DNA of 64,000 nucleotides from Psilocybe azurescens (taxonomy: Eukaryota; Basidiomycota; Agaricomycetes; Agaricales; Agrocybaceae): positions 62,001 through 126,000 of the forward strand of contig JAJIRX010000792.1 in assembly GCA_023853785.1 (NCBI GenBank), read 5' to 3'. Each line of letters opens with the position of its first letter. The stretch's first letter is position 1. The notes under the pieces are model-generated. The model worked only from the letters and a program-made list of their open reading frames with translations. It was not told where the DNA came from and did not search any database. This document shows positions 1 to 11,814 of this stretch, one piece after another. The position numbers and the translations under genes were made by a program.

Positions 1-849
1 GAAGTTGTGAAGAGGGCTAAGATGATGTAAGATGGGATTGACGTATGCTAAGCATTCTGTCAGATACCGTGACATTGAGAGGTAGATAAACAGACTTTTT
101 AAACCATCTTGGATCTTCCAGTTAAGTATGGCATTGCCTGCAGCGGCATCCTCGTTTAGGAGACTGAATGCTAGGCGATAACGAGGTGAGTATTGCGCGA
201 CACGGTGTTCGGGATCATTGGTACTGGAATACGGAGCAAGAAGTGAGGATAGAGTATCGACAACCTTGATGATAGCTACTCATTCGTAAATGACGGCCCG
301 TGTGATGGTCAGGAACATTCAGAACTTACAATTAAGTTCGTTTAACGGCGTGTAAAGACGTCGCTCCTGTATTACGGTTGGCCCAGTCTTAGAGATTATG
401 GTATACGTATCATTCTTATTTATTTCTCCTGCAGAAGTATTACGGTATGATACATATCGAGGGGCGATCGACGCACCACAGTCGACTTTGCCCATAACAC
501 TAACCACTAAACCACTCCACCGCTGTGAACCATGAGATATGCGTGTCGCAAGAGCTTGTCGGAGATTATCGACGAGTCCGAGGTCAGAGGTTTCGACACA
601 TATTGATATGGGAAGCTCAAGATGATTCTGAGCCAACTGGTGAACGCGACTAGAGGGCAAAGACAACCGCTGGATGCTGGTTGTATACCACCATATAGGA
701 AGAGCTAGTAGAATGACAGTGCAGTAAGCTGATACAATGGCCCGTCGCAAAGAAACGGCCTGAGAGGAGAGAGACGCTGGATCGCGCAATGAGGAGGGTA
801 ATTTTGAGTCTTGCTCGCTATTCGTTACGGTGGCTGGAGGAGGGTCCAT
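1..849 (-). CDS. GPI17: GPI transamidase subunit PIG-S (Gpi17), 5' part
   Basis: PIG-S is an ER membrane subunit of the GPI transamidase, which attaches GPI anchors to proteins. The start at 849 gives a short polar N-terminus, then a hydrophobic segment at about residues 37-57 (AIVSAYCTVILLALPIWW), as expected for the first membrane anchor. Exon 1 is 849-330, intron 329-276 (54 bp), exon 2 275-96, intron 95-48 (48 bp), and exon 3 runs off the window edge. Joining exons 2 and 3 gives GLKTYVNPILHHLSPLHNF, a hallmark PIG-S stretch. The second intron is a multiple of three with no stop. The gene is truncated by the window and diverges from the SNT1-like gene. Identification rests on remembered family motifs and is firm. 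Confidence 0.9.
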
Positions 850-1181
850 GAGCGCTTACCTAATCGAATACGATTTGGGTGGAAATTTAATACGGACAAA
901 TAGGTTTGTTTGGCGGGCTGTTGATGTGTGGCTGGGTCACGGTCCACTTGCCTTCCGTCGATTCTCTTCAAGTCCCCTTCGCCTTGACTTTCCCATTTCC
1001 CCCTTGTTGCGATTATACGACAGATTGGAACCACAGGCTCTGGTAGTATATACACATCCAGGGCCTAGTCTCATCGTTTCTTTTCAACTGGTATTCTAAT
1101 TACCTCAAGATTTGGTCACGGCGTCATTCAACTGGCATTTCTCGGCATTTCAGTAAATCCTGAAACTCTGGTTGCTTTCTG
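850..1181. promoter_or_regulatory. divergent promoter between PIG-S and SNT1-like gene
   Basis: A 332-bp gap between two start codons on opposite strands, so it must hold both promoters. It contains pyrimidine-rich stretches (about 956-1012) but I see no clear TATA box. Short ORFs crossing it look like chance. Confidence 0.5.
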
Positions 1182-4100
1182 ATGTCTACCGGAGGCTATG
1201 ATGTGCCCCATAATTCACCTGGCTTCTCACGCTTCTCACCCCGAAGGCTATCAGGACCTATGCAGGCAAGTTACAATGTCCGTATCGTTATGGTGGCCAT
1301 GCATAACTAAATATCTCTAACATCTACCATCTACAACTCGATAGCAGAGGGTGCCAAATCTCGTCTCCCGTCGAAGGACGCCTTCACCACCAATGGGTTT
1401 GGCTCGCAGACCTTACGACAGCTATGTGCCTCTGCGATCCGATGTTCCCTTCCGCGATTCCATGCCAATGTCTACAGACCGAATAACTATCGGTCTGGTG
1501 AATATTCTGCTTCTAACTATTATAGTCGCTCTCCGAGTCCTGATGCATATGGGCATGCGAACTCATCTCGAATGTCTGAACCTGAAGTTTGGGACCGCGG
1601 GTCCGGATGGAGACCTGCGCCAGAAGCGCATAATATGTGGGCCGAAAGGAAAATTATTCCGGCTTCTCCTACAAACGTCCCAGGACGGGCTCTTAGAGAC
1701 GAATCTACCAGACTTTTTGAACCTTCTGAATCTTGGAAACAGACTCACGACCGTCCTTCACGAATTCACCCGTGAGTAATTTCATATTCTAGCTTAAAAG
1801 TTCACTCGGTTTGAATGTCATGTTTAGTTCACCTCCGGCTGATCGCTACTTTGACCATCGCAACCGAGCTAGTATGGACGTTTCGCCTGAAAGGCCTTTA
1901 AGGAATGAGAGAAACCCTCCCTTTATTCCTGGCGGTGATCGATATCGGCCTGTCTCTAATAAGCGGGAGTCATTCCCACCTGGACGCTCTGATTACGACT
2001 CTTATCGCCCTCAATACGAAAACTGGACTCCTCCGTTTCGTCGAGAGCCAATAAGCCCTGCAGGAAGTCATCAGCGAAGAAGCTCTGGTTCTGTGCATGC
2101 TCGAACGTCTGACCGCTATGACTCTCCTTTGTCAAGTCGTGCTGTATCTCGGAAAGCTTCCCCTTCTCCGCCCTCTGTTGTTTCCCCAACTCCTCCTCAT
2201 CTAAACAGGATACCTTTAGATTTTAATAACGAACCTTGGTCTCATCCTCCTCCGCCTGCAAGAAGCGAGGTTCCCACAAGAGCCCCTTCACGCTCTTCAA
2301 TTGCTTCTACCCAAGTTTCAGACCGAAAAAGCCCTCCAGCTCCTGTTGTTCCAGCTCCTGTAATTGTTGCTCAGACATCATCTGCACCGGATAATTCAAG
2401 CAATCGCCAATTGCCTGTTGATGAGAAAAGTTCAGGTAAACAAGCCGAACCGAAACCTGATCCGAGTTCGAAGAGCCCCAAAAACGGTATTCCTGAGCCA
2501 TCTCGGGCGCCTTCTGCCGCCGAAGCAGTGTCTGTACCGAAATCTATGTCTCCTACTATGCAGAAACCTGCAACAAATGTGCCTACGTTATCGCAATCAA
2601 ATGACGTTACAGCAATCAAGCCAGGTTTGAGTATTACACGTAGGACCCCATGTTTAATGCCATACTGCACTATGAGCTAAAGTGACATTTTATTTTCTAA
2701 TCACAGATTCTCCTAGGCAGAGTCCGCCTAAGCTCCCGGAGAAGATCGTCGAGAGGGATTCTGTTACTCCTGCAAAATCTCTGTCCAATGGTGCTAGTGC
2801 TCCTGTTCCTGTTCTTCCGCCCCCACCTGTAGAGACACCACCATCAGTTGTTTCTTCGCCTCCGCGCCCCGTCATTTCGGAGCCACCTCCAACACCTGCC
2901 GTCGATTTCCCGGAAATCAAACAACCACAACCTTCATACATACCTAGTCCGGTCCTAAGCCCTCTCGTCAGCCCAGTGGATATTCATATTCCATCGCCCA
3001 CACATTCACCTATTCTTTCAGAGCCCCCACCTATTGACGAGCCACCATCTCCCCCCATTATTCAGAAATCCATTCCGAGACCTGATGAAATTCCACCAAT
3101 ATCTGAAGCGAAGACGACTCAAGAAGCGTTACGCATAATTGTTATGACGCGTCTACTTCTTGATCGTCAGACGAAAGAGGAGCGCGTCGCTCCAGTGCTC
3201 GCAGCGAATTTGGCGATAGCAAACCCTCCGGAGGCCCATCCTATAGCGACACCCGATACGCTTCTCGACTGGGCGAATAGTGGACAAGTGCACCAAGATC
3301 GACTGAAATCTTTTGTTGTTACAAGGCCCCGTCTTCGACAATACTTTGACAAAAGGAATTCGATGGTTGAAGATAAGATCGCCCGTCTGCGCGAGGAGTA
3401 TGTCACGTTACAGGAGAGTTGGGTTGCTCACTGTAATGCTCTGAACGAGCAGCAGAAAACGTTGGCGTCGGAGCATGAGAACCAGCATGGGGGCGAACGA
3501 CTCGTCGTTCTACAGCCATTACGGATGCTGTGCGATCCGACTTCGAGATGGAGCAGATCATTGCTAGTCTGGGTGTTGACGAAGCAACAGATCCCAATCA
3601 TCTTTCGATGAGGAATATAGCGAAAATACCTGACATGATCTCGGTTACCCAAGGTCAAGTGGATTACCTCTTCGACGACACGTCGCACTTGGTGGAGAAC
3701 CCAAGCGAATATTACGCTCCTCATACTGGGATCCATGATTGGACGGACGCGGAAAAACAGATTTTCCTTGACAAGTTCGCAGCGCACCCCAAGCAATTCG
3801 GTATCATTGCCGATTACATTCCCAACAAGACCGCGGCGCAATGCGTAGATTTCTACTATCTCCACAAGAAGCAAACGATCGATTTCCGCAAGGTCGTCTC
3901 GCTGTTCGCTCCCAACAAGAGAAAACGAAGAGGAATGGGCAAGAAGAAAGGAAATGGCCTCTTGGTCGATATCGCGAAGCACGACATGGAAGTCAACCGT
4001 GGACATGTAGCTGCTGCCGTCGCTGCTGCGTCGCCATCTGTTTCCACGCGTGCGCCGAGAGGAAGGAAGCCTGCAGCTCAACCCACGGAAGGCCGGAAGT

Positions 4101-5879
4101 CGACGCGACGGAGTGCGGTGCAGTTCGAGGACACGCCTACGAGCACGCCTACCCCAGAACCAGACGCGAGACCTAGAAGGCGAAGAGGGGCCAATGCTAC
4201 ATCGAGTACGAGCGCTAGCGCTCCGACATCGGCGATTGCTTCCAACGTTTCTTCAATACCGGCCCCAACACCAGCATCAACTGCAGCGCCCACACCGCGC
4301 TCAGTGACCCCGATACCAGCACCACCAGTGACTGTAACTCCGCCGCCGCCACCACTACCTTCACCCGTTATTGTTCCGGAACCGCCTCGACCCACCCCAG
4401 TGCCAGTGATCGCAGAAACGCCTCCAGTAAGATTCGTGATTCCTTATATGACTCATTTTTCATCTTCGCCTCTTTATTAGGAACGAGAAATTGATACTCG
4501 TCCAGCCAAACGGGTGAAGCGTACCAGGAAAATCAAATCTGCAGCTACAGTGTCCGACGATCTCTCTTCACCTGGCCCTGAGGCAGACAAAGAGCTACCT
4601 CCAAACGGGACCGATGCAGCCGATTTCAATGCTCGTGCGAAGAAAGATAAGAACGGGGCCCCGAACCAGTGGTCCGAGGAAGATAAAAGTCGGTAAATCT
4701 CCCTCATCTAGTCGATGTATCCTGTCCTGACATGATATGTCGCATAGATCAGTTTCTTTCGCTCCTATCTCAATATGGAGATGACTTCAAGCGGATCGCA
4801 GCGTCGATGCCTAATAAGGTTCGTTGGCATGCAATTTTTTTTATCTCGAATGTGCTAAGCTTTGTTATATTTCAGACGACAATACAAGTCAGCAACTTCT
4901 ACAAGACTAACGCAGTGGCTTTAGATCTTCAGAAGGTCGCTGCTAGGGCCCCAAAGCGATCGCCCACACCCGAACATCACGAAGTTTGGAAGGAGCTTCC
5001 TCAGTATCCCGGTTCAGGAGTTATTCATCATGTTACGACAATGAAACCTGGCTCATCCAGCGTTTTGATGTCGGTTACTCCTCCTATGTCGTCTTTGTCG
5101 GGGGATCCTAATCGAAGTAATGCTCAGCACGGCTCTGCTTATTCGAGAGATTCTGGGGGTACTCGACCAGGTTCACCTCCGAGACCACATCCAAAGAACC
5201 CGTACCCACCAATGACTTCATCGCAGTACTCGGATGCCCTTCGTCCGACATATAGCCCGCCAACTGGAAATGCGCCATATCCGTATCCAACGGACCATCG
5301 CGTGTATATGTCCAGTAGGCCGCCGGACAGTACCTTCCATCGCCCCTCTGGACCTTCCTCGCCAACTCTTCAATCACGGCCCCAATTTGCTCCGTCCTAC
5401 CCACCCTCGTCGTCCTCATCGTCGGCCCCAGCTTCCAATAACCGCCCTGGGTATGCACCGCCTCCATCTGTTGGACCCAACGCGCCTTCAATCATACACT
5501 CTCCCACTGGAATGAGCCCCCCGAAACCGCTGCCTGTTCAGCCTATGCAGTCATATCCAGCGCATCAGAGCGATCCCGCACATCGGCCTCCATACCTGAG
5601 TTACCCACAGCCTTCGCACGCAGCGAATGGGTATTGGGCACCGGCGCCATTTTATAATGCGGATGGGACGCCGTATGTACATGGGCGGGGCGGGATGCCA
5701 GGCCCGAGTGATGGCGCGAGGAGAGACCATCCGTATGCAATATATACTGCTGGTGTCGGTGGGCCTCCTGCGTCGGGTTCGCGTCCTCCGCCCCCGGGTA
5801 CACGATGCCCCCTCCTGGACCACCTTCGGCTGCTGGATCCAGACCAGCATATTACTATCCTGGATGGACTTCTGGATAA
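1182..5879 (+). CDS. SNT1: SNT1/NCoR-like SANT-domain co-repressor
   Basis: Likely subunit of a Set3C-type histone deacetylase complex in the nucleus. The long N-terminal half is Pro/Ser/Arg-rich. SANT domain 1 lies at about 3739-3880 (HDWTDAEKQIFLDKFAAHP), and a second is split across an intron at about 4660-4910 (QWSEEDK ... FKRIAASMPNKTTIQVSNFY). Clear introns are 1772-1827, 2625-2706, 4427-4480, about 4689-4747 and 4819-4875. Exon 1 starts at 1182 (MSTGGYDVPHNSPGF). Three one-base frame breaks are visible: near 1466-1470, in the G run 3489-3493, and in the C run 5791-5795. Adding one base at each restores a continuous family-like protein ending at 5877-5879. The first two breaks could instead be removed by 56-bp (1470-1525) and 53-bp introns, but that deletes conserved-looking sequence. 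Diverges from PIG-S. Confidence 0.85.
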
Positions 5880-6271
5880 GAATCTCTGGTTTACGAGATT
5901 TTTTCTTACTTTCCGTTTTCTTTGTTTGTTTTATCTACTTGATTCCATCGTCTTTCTTTTGTTTGCTTCTTACTACTTTAGTATGTTCAAATATATTTCT
6001 CATTCTTCGGGTTAGCCGACGACGCCAATTAATGGACCCCTCCGTCGTTTAATAGATTGGAATCCATTACACACGTGGTGTAGGCGTATTCGATTCAATA
6101 TTCATCCTGTTAAACAGGACTCGAGAGTATCGTTTACTATGGTACATCGAAGGTCCAGTTATCGGTATGCAGTGTTAATAGCAGGCTGAAAGGTGGGTGT
6201 GCAGACCAGAGATAGCAAGCAAGAACGGGGTATCGACATGATTGCCGGTAAGGACAAGCTAATCCCCTGAT
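5880..6271. other. intergenic, convergent 3' regions
   Basis: T-rich sequence after the SNT1-like stop and before the 3' end of the convergent PIN4 gene. Probably the two 3' UTRs. No gene seen. Confidence 0.6.
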
Positions 6272-6865
6272 CTATCGACGACCTTCAACCATAATGATAT
6301 GGTACCCGAAGTTCGTTTTCACAAGGGAAGAAGTGATGGGTTTGTCGACAGTGGATGGTGTGAGCGAATGCAGCATCTTGGAAAGCCCCGACCATGCTTC
6401 CTCTTACCATCCACCCCAAGCTTCCGCCAGCTGTGTGATCACAAAATACCCGAGATTAAAGATGGTGATATATTGGGCATATGGGCATCGATGCGTTCCT
6501 TTGGCCTTATCCTCAGAGTACTCCTGTGCAACCTTGTTGAAAGACTGGCCTTCCTGTGAGGCGCTAGCTGATTAGAGGTGTTTCACCCACTCAAGATGTA
6601 CTGGATATATGCACTTGAATCTTTTGCAGAGCCTCCGTTGCCTTAGAATGCTTCTCGCAAAGAATGTGCCGCACATTGACGGCTGTGGCTGCTTTCAAGG
6701 CGCCCTTTCCTAATCAAAATCCACCAGCGTCAGTAAAAATAAAAGCTAGCAATTTCCTCAAGATAATACCTTGTCCCCATCATCGCTCGCCTTTCCCTTT
6801 CCCTTCTTGTTATCTGCCTTGTCTGCAGGTTTCTTGTCGGTAGATGCAGAGCCCTTCTTTGCCAT
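6272..6865 (-). CDS. PIN4: parvulin-type PPIase (PIN4/Par14-like), with two lesions
   Basis: Small single-domain peptidyl-prolyl isomerase of the Par14/EPVH group, linked in other eukaryotes to pre-rRNA processing and nuclear functions. The start at 6865 gives a Lys/Asp-rich tail (MAKKGSASTDKKPADKADNK) like Par14. The catalytic core follows: VNVRHILCEKHSKA, then QSFNKVAQEYSEDKAK, GGSLGWM, and FGYHIIMVEGRR just before the stop at 6274-6272. Exons: 6865-6770, 6704-6615, 6553-6499, 6430-6272. Two defects are visible. The third intron (6498-6431) would start GA instead of GT, although the join gives the expected DKAKAGGSLGWM. Near 6361-6367 two bases (probably GC) seem missing, shifting frame within FALTPSTVDKPI. 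It may be a real pseudogene or assembly error. It diverges from RLI1 over 176 bp. Confidence 0.82.
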
Positions 6866-7041
6866 ATTGTTGAACTGGGCGTATAGGTTAACCAATGAAG
6901 TGAGGCCGATTACATGATGATGTGGCTGTGCTGATTAGACACTAAATGTGAAACTCAAATTTTTGGCGTCCCTCACTTTGTTATCACATTTCTTGTATAG
7001 ATCCCCTTTTCTTCCAATTCACCCCACTTCTACAGGAAAAC
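6866..7041. promoter_or_regulatory. 176-bp divergent promoter PIN4 / RLI1
   Basis: Only 176 bp separate the start codons of a Par14-type PPIase and RLI1, so both promoters overlap. Both products are linked to ribosome biogenesis or function in other eukaryotes, which makes co-regulation plausible. This is inference from spacing. Confidence 0.6.
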
Positions 7042-9456
7042 ATGTCGGACAAGATAACCCGTATCGCTATTGTCGATGCTAATCGCTGCAAACCGAAGCG
7101 ATGTGCGCTAGAGTGCAAGAAAGTACGTGTCCGGCATCACTAAATGAGATGCATTAATTGATATCGTCCCAGTCATGTCCGGTCGTTAAAATGGGTAAGG
7201 ATTCCAGCGCGAATGAATGGGACAGGACTAACCTTGACTTCAGGCAAACTCTGTATCGAGGTCAAGTCGACCGACAAGATCTCCTTCATCTCCGAGTTCC
7301 TCTGTATTGGTTGCGGTATCTGTGTAAAGAAGTAAGATCTATGTTGTGTCTTTCCTGTGTATTATTTAAACGTCTCGACAGATGCCCATTCGAGGCCATC
7401 GCCATCATCAACCTGCCAACCAATCTGGAATCAGAAGTTACACATCGATACACCGCCAACTCATTCAAACTTCATCGTCTTCCTACACCAAGGCCGGGGC
7501 AGGTACTAGGGCTTGTTGGAACGAACGGTATCGGGAAGAGCACAGCGCTGAAAATTCTAGCTGGGAAATTGAAGCCAAATCTTGGAAGATACGACGTACG
7601 TCTTGCTCCCACATTCGGATAGTAGTCATTTTATATTGTATCTAGGACCCTCCCGACTGGCAAGAGATCCTCAAATACTTCCGAGGATCTGAACTCCAGA
7701 ACTACTTCACCAAAGTCCTTGAGGACAATCTCAAGGCGTTGATCAAACCCCAATACGTCGATCACATTCCAAAAGCCATCAAGGGAAGTCTGACCGTCAC
7801 GCAAATGCTCGATTCGAAATTGGAGCGCGATAACAAGCAGGAAATGTGCGACGAGCTCGAACTGAACCACGTTTTGGATCGTGATGTCAGCCATCTTTCT
7901 GGAGGAGAGCTCCAGCGATTCGCCATTGCCATGTCATGTATTCAAAAGGCTGATGTGTGAGTCCTCAAAAATCTTATGTAAATGCCGTTTTCTAAGGGAG
8001 AAATTATAGATACATGTTTGATGAACCTTCCAGTTACCTGGATATCAAGCAGCGTCTCAAGGCAGCTGAAGTTATCCGCTCCTTGTTGACACCAGACTGC
8101 TATGTCGTAGCTGTAGAGCACGATTTGTCCGTGCTTGATTATCTATCCGATTTCATCTGCTGCTTGTACGGCAAACCTTCTATGTATGGTGTCGTCACAA
8201 TGCCTTCGTCCGTTCGAGAAGGTCAGTTTATTATGCTTTAAACTCGAGGACCGCTCATTGAGTTATATAGGTATCAACATCTTCCTGGACGGTTTCATCC
8301 CCACGGAGAATCTGCGCTTCAGAGAAGAGTCTCTATCCTTCAAAATGGTCGAGAACGCCGAAGAACTCGTCGTCGACAAGACCCGCCACTATTCCTACCC
8401 ATCCATGACCAAGACGCTTGGGAACTTCAAGTTGACCGTCGAAGCCGGGTCGTTCACCGACTCTGAGATCATCGTCATGTTGGGCGAGAACGGAACCGGA
8501 AAGACTACCTTTGTCCGCCTGCTCGCCGGAGACACCCCCGACGAGGTGACCGACAAGCAGACGCTGGCCGTCAGTCTGAAGCCGCAGACTATCTCGCCCA
8601 AGTTTCCTGGCACGGTCCGCATGCTGTTACTCAAACAGATCAAGAACGCGTTCATGCACCCGCAGTTCCAAACGGACGTTTTGAAGCCTATGAGCTTGGA
8701 GAATATCATGGATCAGGACGTGAAGACGCTTTCGGGAGGAGAGTTGCAGAGAGTCGCTATCGTTCTTGCCCTTGGTGAGTGATTAATATCTACTGACGTC
8801 ATGCCGCCGCTAGTGTAAATTCAGGGCTGATGCAAAAGTTCAAATAGGAAAACCCAACGTCTCCGTCTATCTTCTCGACGAACCAAGCTCGTACGTGTCC
8901 TTTAGAACTTGTTTTATAGTAGTCTTACCCTCCGTCAAACTACTAGTTTCCTCGATTCCGAACAGCGTATCATTGCCAGCAAGGTTATCAAACGGTCAGT
9001 ATTAGCGTGTCGCGTTTCTATCGTCAGTAATTGAATGGAACACTTATACAGATTCATCCTGCACGCAAAAAAAACCGCCTTTGTCATTGAGCACGATTTC
9101 ATAATGGCCACCTACCTCGCCGATCGGGTTATCGTCTTCGAAGGCCAACCCGCACGCTCCGCTACCGCCACACCGTATGTATTTACTCCTGTCTCACGTC
9201 TACATACTTGTTGCTAATCGGGTCAATCTTATAGGCCGCAGTCACTGTTGTCGGGTATGAATCGCTTCCTTGCCTCGCTCGAGATCACTTTCCGTCGCGA
9301 TCCTACGAACTTCCGACCACGCGTCAACAAGAGGAACAGTATCAAGGATCGCGAACAGAAGGGTGAGTTATTCACTGTCTTCAATTTCGTCGATCCCTTT
9401 CTCATTTACTTTCTCATCCAATAGCTGCTGGAAACTACTTCTTCCTCGAGGAATAA
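7042..9456 (+). CDS. RLI1: RLI1/ABCE1 ribosome-recycling ATPase
   Basis: Essential cytosolic Fe-S ABC protein that splits post-termination ribosomes. Twelve exons: 7042-7122, 7173-7194, 7244-7331, 7382-7595, 7646-7956, 8010-8221, 8271-8774, 8848-8890, 8947-8994, 9052-9174, 9235-9362, 9425-9456. All introns are GT-AG. The N-terminus has both 4Fe-4S cysteine clusters ([15 protein letters not shown] and [12 protein letters not shown]). Nucleotide-binding domain 1 has Walker [10 protein letters not shown], signature LSGGELQR and Walker [12 protein letters not shown]. Domain 2 has [17 protein letters not shown] and [11 protein letters not shown]. The C-terminus ends in NYFFLEE. No frame break is seen, in contrast to neighbours. 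Diverges from PIN4 and converges with the DNAJC17-like gene. Confidence 0.97.
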
Positions 9457-10199
9457 ATGCTCTCCTGTTCAAGAGCAAAAACGGATCCACACCGAATCCG
9501 CGTCAGTCAGAGTCAGGATCAGGGTCGTCACTTTGTTGCCCTGCGTTGTATATTTTTTTTGTGGGGCATGGTCAAATCTTTAATTGAACGCTGGGTTGGT
9601 GGAAGAGTGTGCAGTCGCCGTCGTCAATATAAAATAGACTGATGTGGGAATTGGTTGGGCGCTTGCATATGCGTTGGCGTGCGATGGGAACGTATGAGTA
9701 AGTGTGGAAACGATGGAGGGAAGAGTTGAGGGGAGAAGGCGCGGATTTTATAACGCATATCGCATATTTGCTCTGATGTACTAAAGTATTTACTCCATGA
9801 GATAATTCGTGGGCTGTACGCATACTAGATGATGGGGAAGATTTGTTTGTATTGTGGAACCGACTGAATCTTTGTCGGTCCTCGAGTTGTCTCTTATGCG
9901 TGTAGTGTAGGCGTATAAAGTGCAGCACCATGCCTGATTCTGGGGGTTCACTTTTGACTGAAAGCAATACAGCAACATCATTGACACTTGAACTGTCAGA
10001 GGCACCTAATTGGAGGGAGCTTCTTGGAGCACAATTCACGGATGCATGCGCAATATTCCAAGTCAGAGAAGATAAAATTCTGATAATCTAAAAATGTTGA
10101 TAAACATTGAGTGGCCTTAGTATGGTTGGTTTGATATAAAGGCATACCTCTGCTATTATCTTCGAAATGTTTCGATTTGGAAGATACTAAAGAGAACCC
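9457..10199. other. convergent intergenic region
   Basis: 743 bp between two convergent stop codons. A 155-codon open frame on the minus strand (10039-9572) has no recognisable motif and lacks splice or domain support, so I treat the region as 3' UTRs plus spacer. Confidence 0.6.
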
Positions 10200-11546
10200 C
10201 TATTCGTTGGCTTCTTGTTCCAAGATCTCACGTTCGAGCCTTTCCCGCTCTGCTTGTCTCATACGCATGAGTGTCAGGGATTCATAATCGATACCAGGTG
10301 CGGGCGCTACAGGTGCTGGTTCTGCAGTTGGGAAGGTTTCCGGCTATGAATAAGGAATTAGGCAAGAAAAAAATGACAAGTTTGTCAGACAAGGCTTACA
10401 AAAGTAGAAGGGAACGAAGAGAACGGCGATGCATTCGGTTTATGCGATTGATGCTGTGGCAAATCCGCTTTTAGGCCATCGTCTCTAGACGGCGTCGCCA
10501 CATTCGAATTTGAGGTAGATTCATTACTCGTGCCCGTCCCGACGCTGCCTAGTTTACCCATTTTGCGTAGCCATCCGAGGATGTCGGGTTCCTTGCTGTT
10601 CACCCAGGTAATCTTGACGCCATCCATCCCCGACTCTTTCCGCTCGCTCGCGCACACCGCAGCGAACGCGTCTCCGATCTGCTTGAACGGCACGAGCGCG
10701 CTGCCGGTCTTCGGTGGCTTGGAGAGCACGATGGAGGACTCATCTGTGGCACCGAAGCGGGAGAGGAAGGACGCGATAGCTGATGGGGTGGTGAGAGTGG
10801 GATGCGATTTAAGGCGGTATTTGAGGCGGACTGTGGTATCTAGGGGATCTGTTTTGGATTGCGGATGGCAGGCGGGTCAGAATAGAACCGATGATGGACG
10901 CCGGGGAAAATAACATACCCATAGCAGGTGGCGCTTCCTCTTCTTCCACCTCCTCCAAATTGGTAGAATCATCGGAACGAGGAGGGTACATCCTATTCTT
11001 CATTTCCTGTTCTTTCTGTTCTCTGAGACGCTTTCCTTCCTCCTTGATCTTTTCAGTCTCGTGCCATATCTGGACCTCTTCCTTCTGCTTGTCCACACGC
11101 GCTTTCTTAAAAGCGCGCTCACGCTCCTCTAGCTCCTCGACGAGATTCTTGCGCTTGTTGTCATACGCCTTGAAGCGCTCCTTGCGAGCGAGCTTGACGC
11201 GTAATTTTGCATCAAGAGCTAAGCGCCGCAACGGGTCCAGGAGGAGTTCGTAAGCCTGGTTTAATTCATGAAACTTCCGGGCTACAAAACATCCTGTTAT
11301 CAACAAAAATGTAGAATGCGGCTCATATTTAGAAGCTCACCGGCATCAGGGTTGTTTGGATTCTAGATGAGCCGCGAAAGTATCAGTAATAGCGCCATTT
11401 TTGATCATATTATATGCGCGTACCCTGTCTGGATGGACCTTCAGCGATCGCTGCCTGTACGCTGTGCGTATCTCCTGCTCTGTGGCCTCTGTCTTGACAC
11501 CGAGGAGGTCGTAGGGGTTGACATCCTCATCTGCAGTTGAGCTCAT
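10200..11546 (-). CDS. DNAJC17: DNAJC17-like J-domain/RRM protein
   Basis: A spliceosome-associated J-protein (human DNAJC17, yeast Cwc23 group) that recruits Hsp70 during spliceosome dynamics. Exons: 11546-11424, 11362-11341, 11281-10919, 10848-10400, 10343-10200. The N-terminal J domain (NPYDLLGVKTEATEQEI) carries the HPD motif in KVHPDR. It is followed by a long charged helix (about residues 60-150, many Lys/Glu/Arg, probable coiled coil), then a C-terminal RRM-like domain (TVRLKYRLKSH ... GSALVPFKQIGDAFAAV). The protein ends with a Glu/Arg-rich helix (RQAERERLEREILEQEANE). The domain order matches the family. No frame breaks. Diverges from the MFS gene across 268 bp. Confidence 0.9.
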
Positions 11547-11814
11547 GGTCGCTGTTGGCTGGGATTGCTGTAGATTGTGTGAGATTTGGGAGGGATTGCC
11601 AAACAAGATATGTCATGTGATGATGCGACGGATCAAATAAATGAGTCTGCCGAGGCTCTGCCGACGTGTTGAAGCTATTGCCATTTACATGATGGAACTG
11701 ACAGAATACTGACCGTTCGCATCGTACATCGCACAAAGTCGGCAAGGTTCTGGCAGTATATATAAGGCTCCAGATTGGTCTTGTAGGTCCGCATTGTTTC
11801 TTTCTTATCGCGAA

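Noticed and set aside
1470..1525. 56-bp intron in SNT1 instead of a frameshift
   Set aside because: Splice signals exist (weak GTCTAC donor, CTAAC branch) but removal deletes plausible coding sequence. A missing base is simpler given similar errors elsewhere. Not fully excluded.
3434..3486. 53-bp intron in SNT1 instead of a missing G
   Set aside because: It would remove a segment that resembles the family sequence; one extra G in the run 3489-3493 keeps both sides.
9572..10039. 155-codon minus-strand ORF between RLI1 and the DNAJC17-like gene
   Set aside because: No domain, no splice support, lies in a convergent 3' region.
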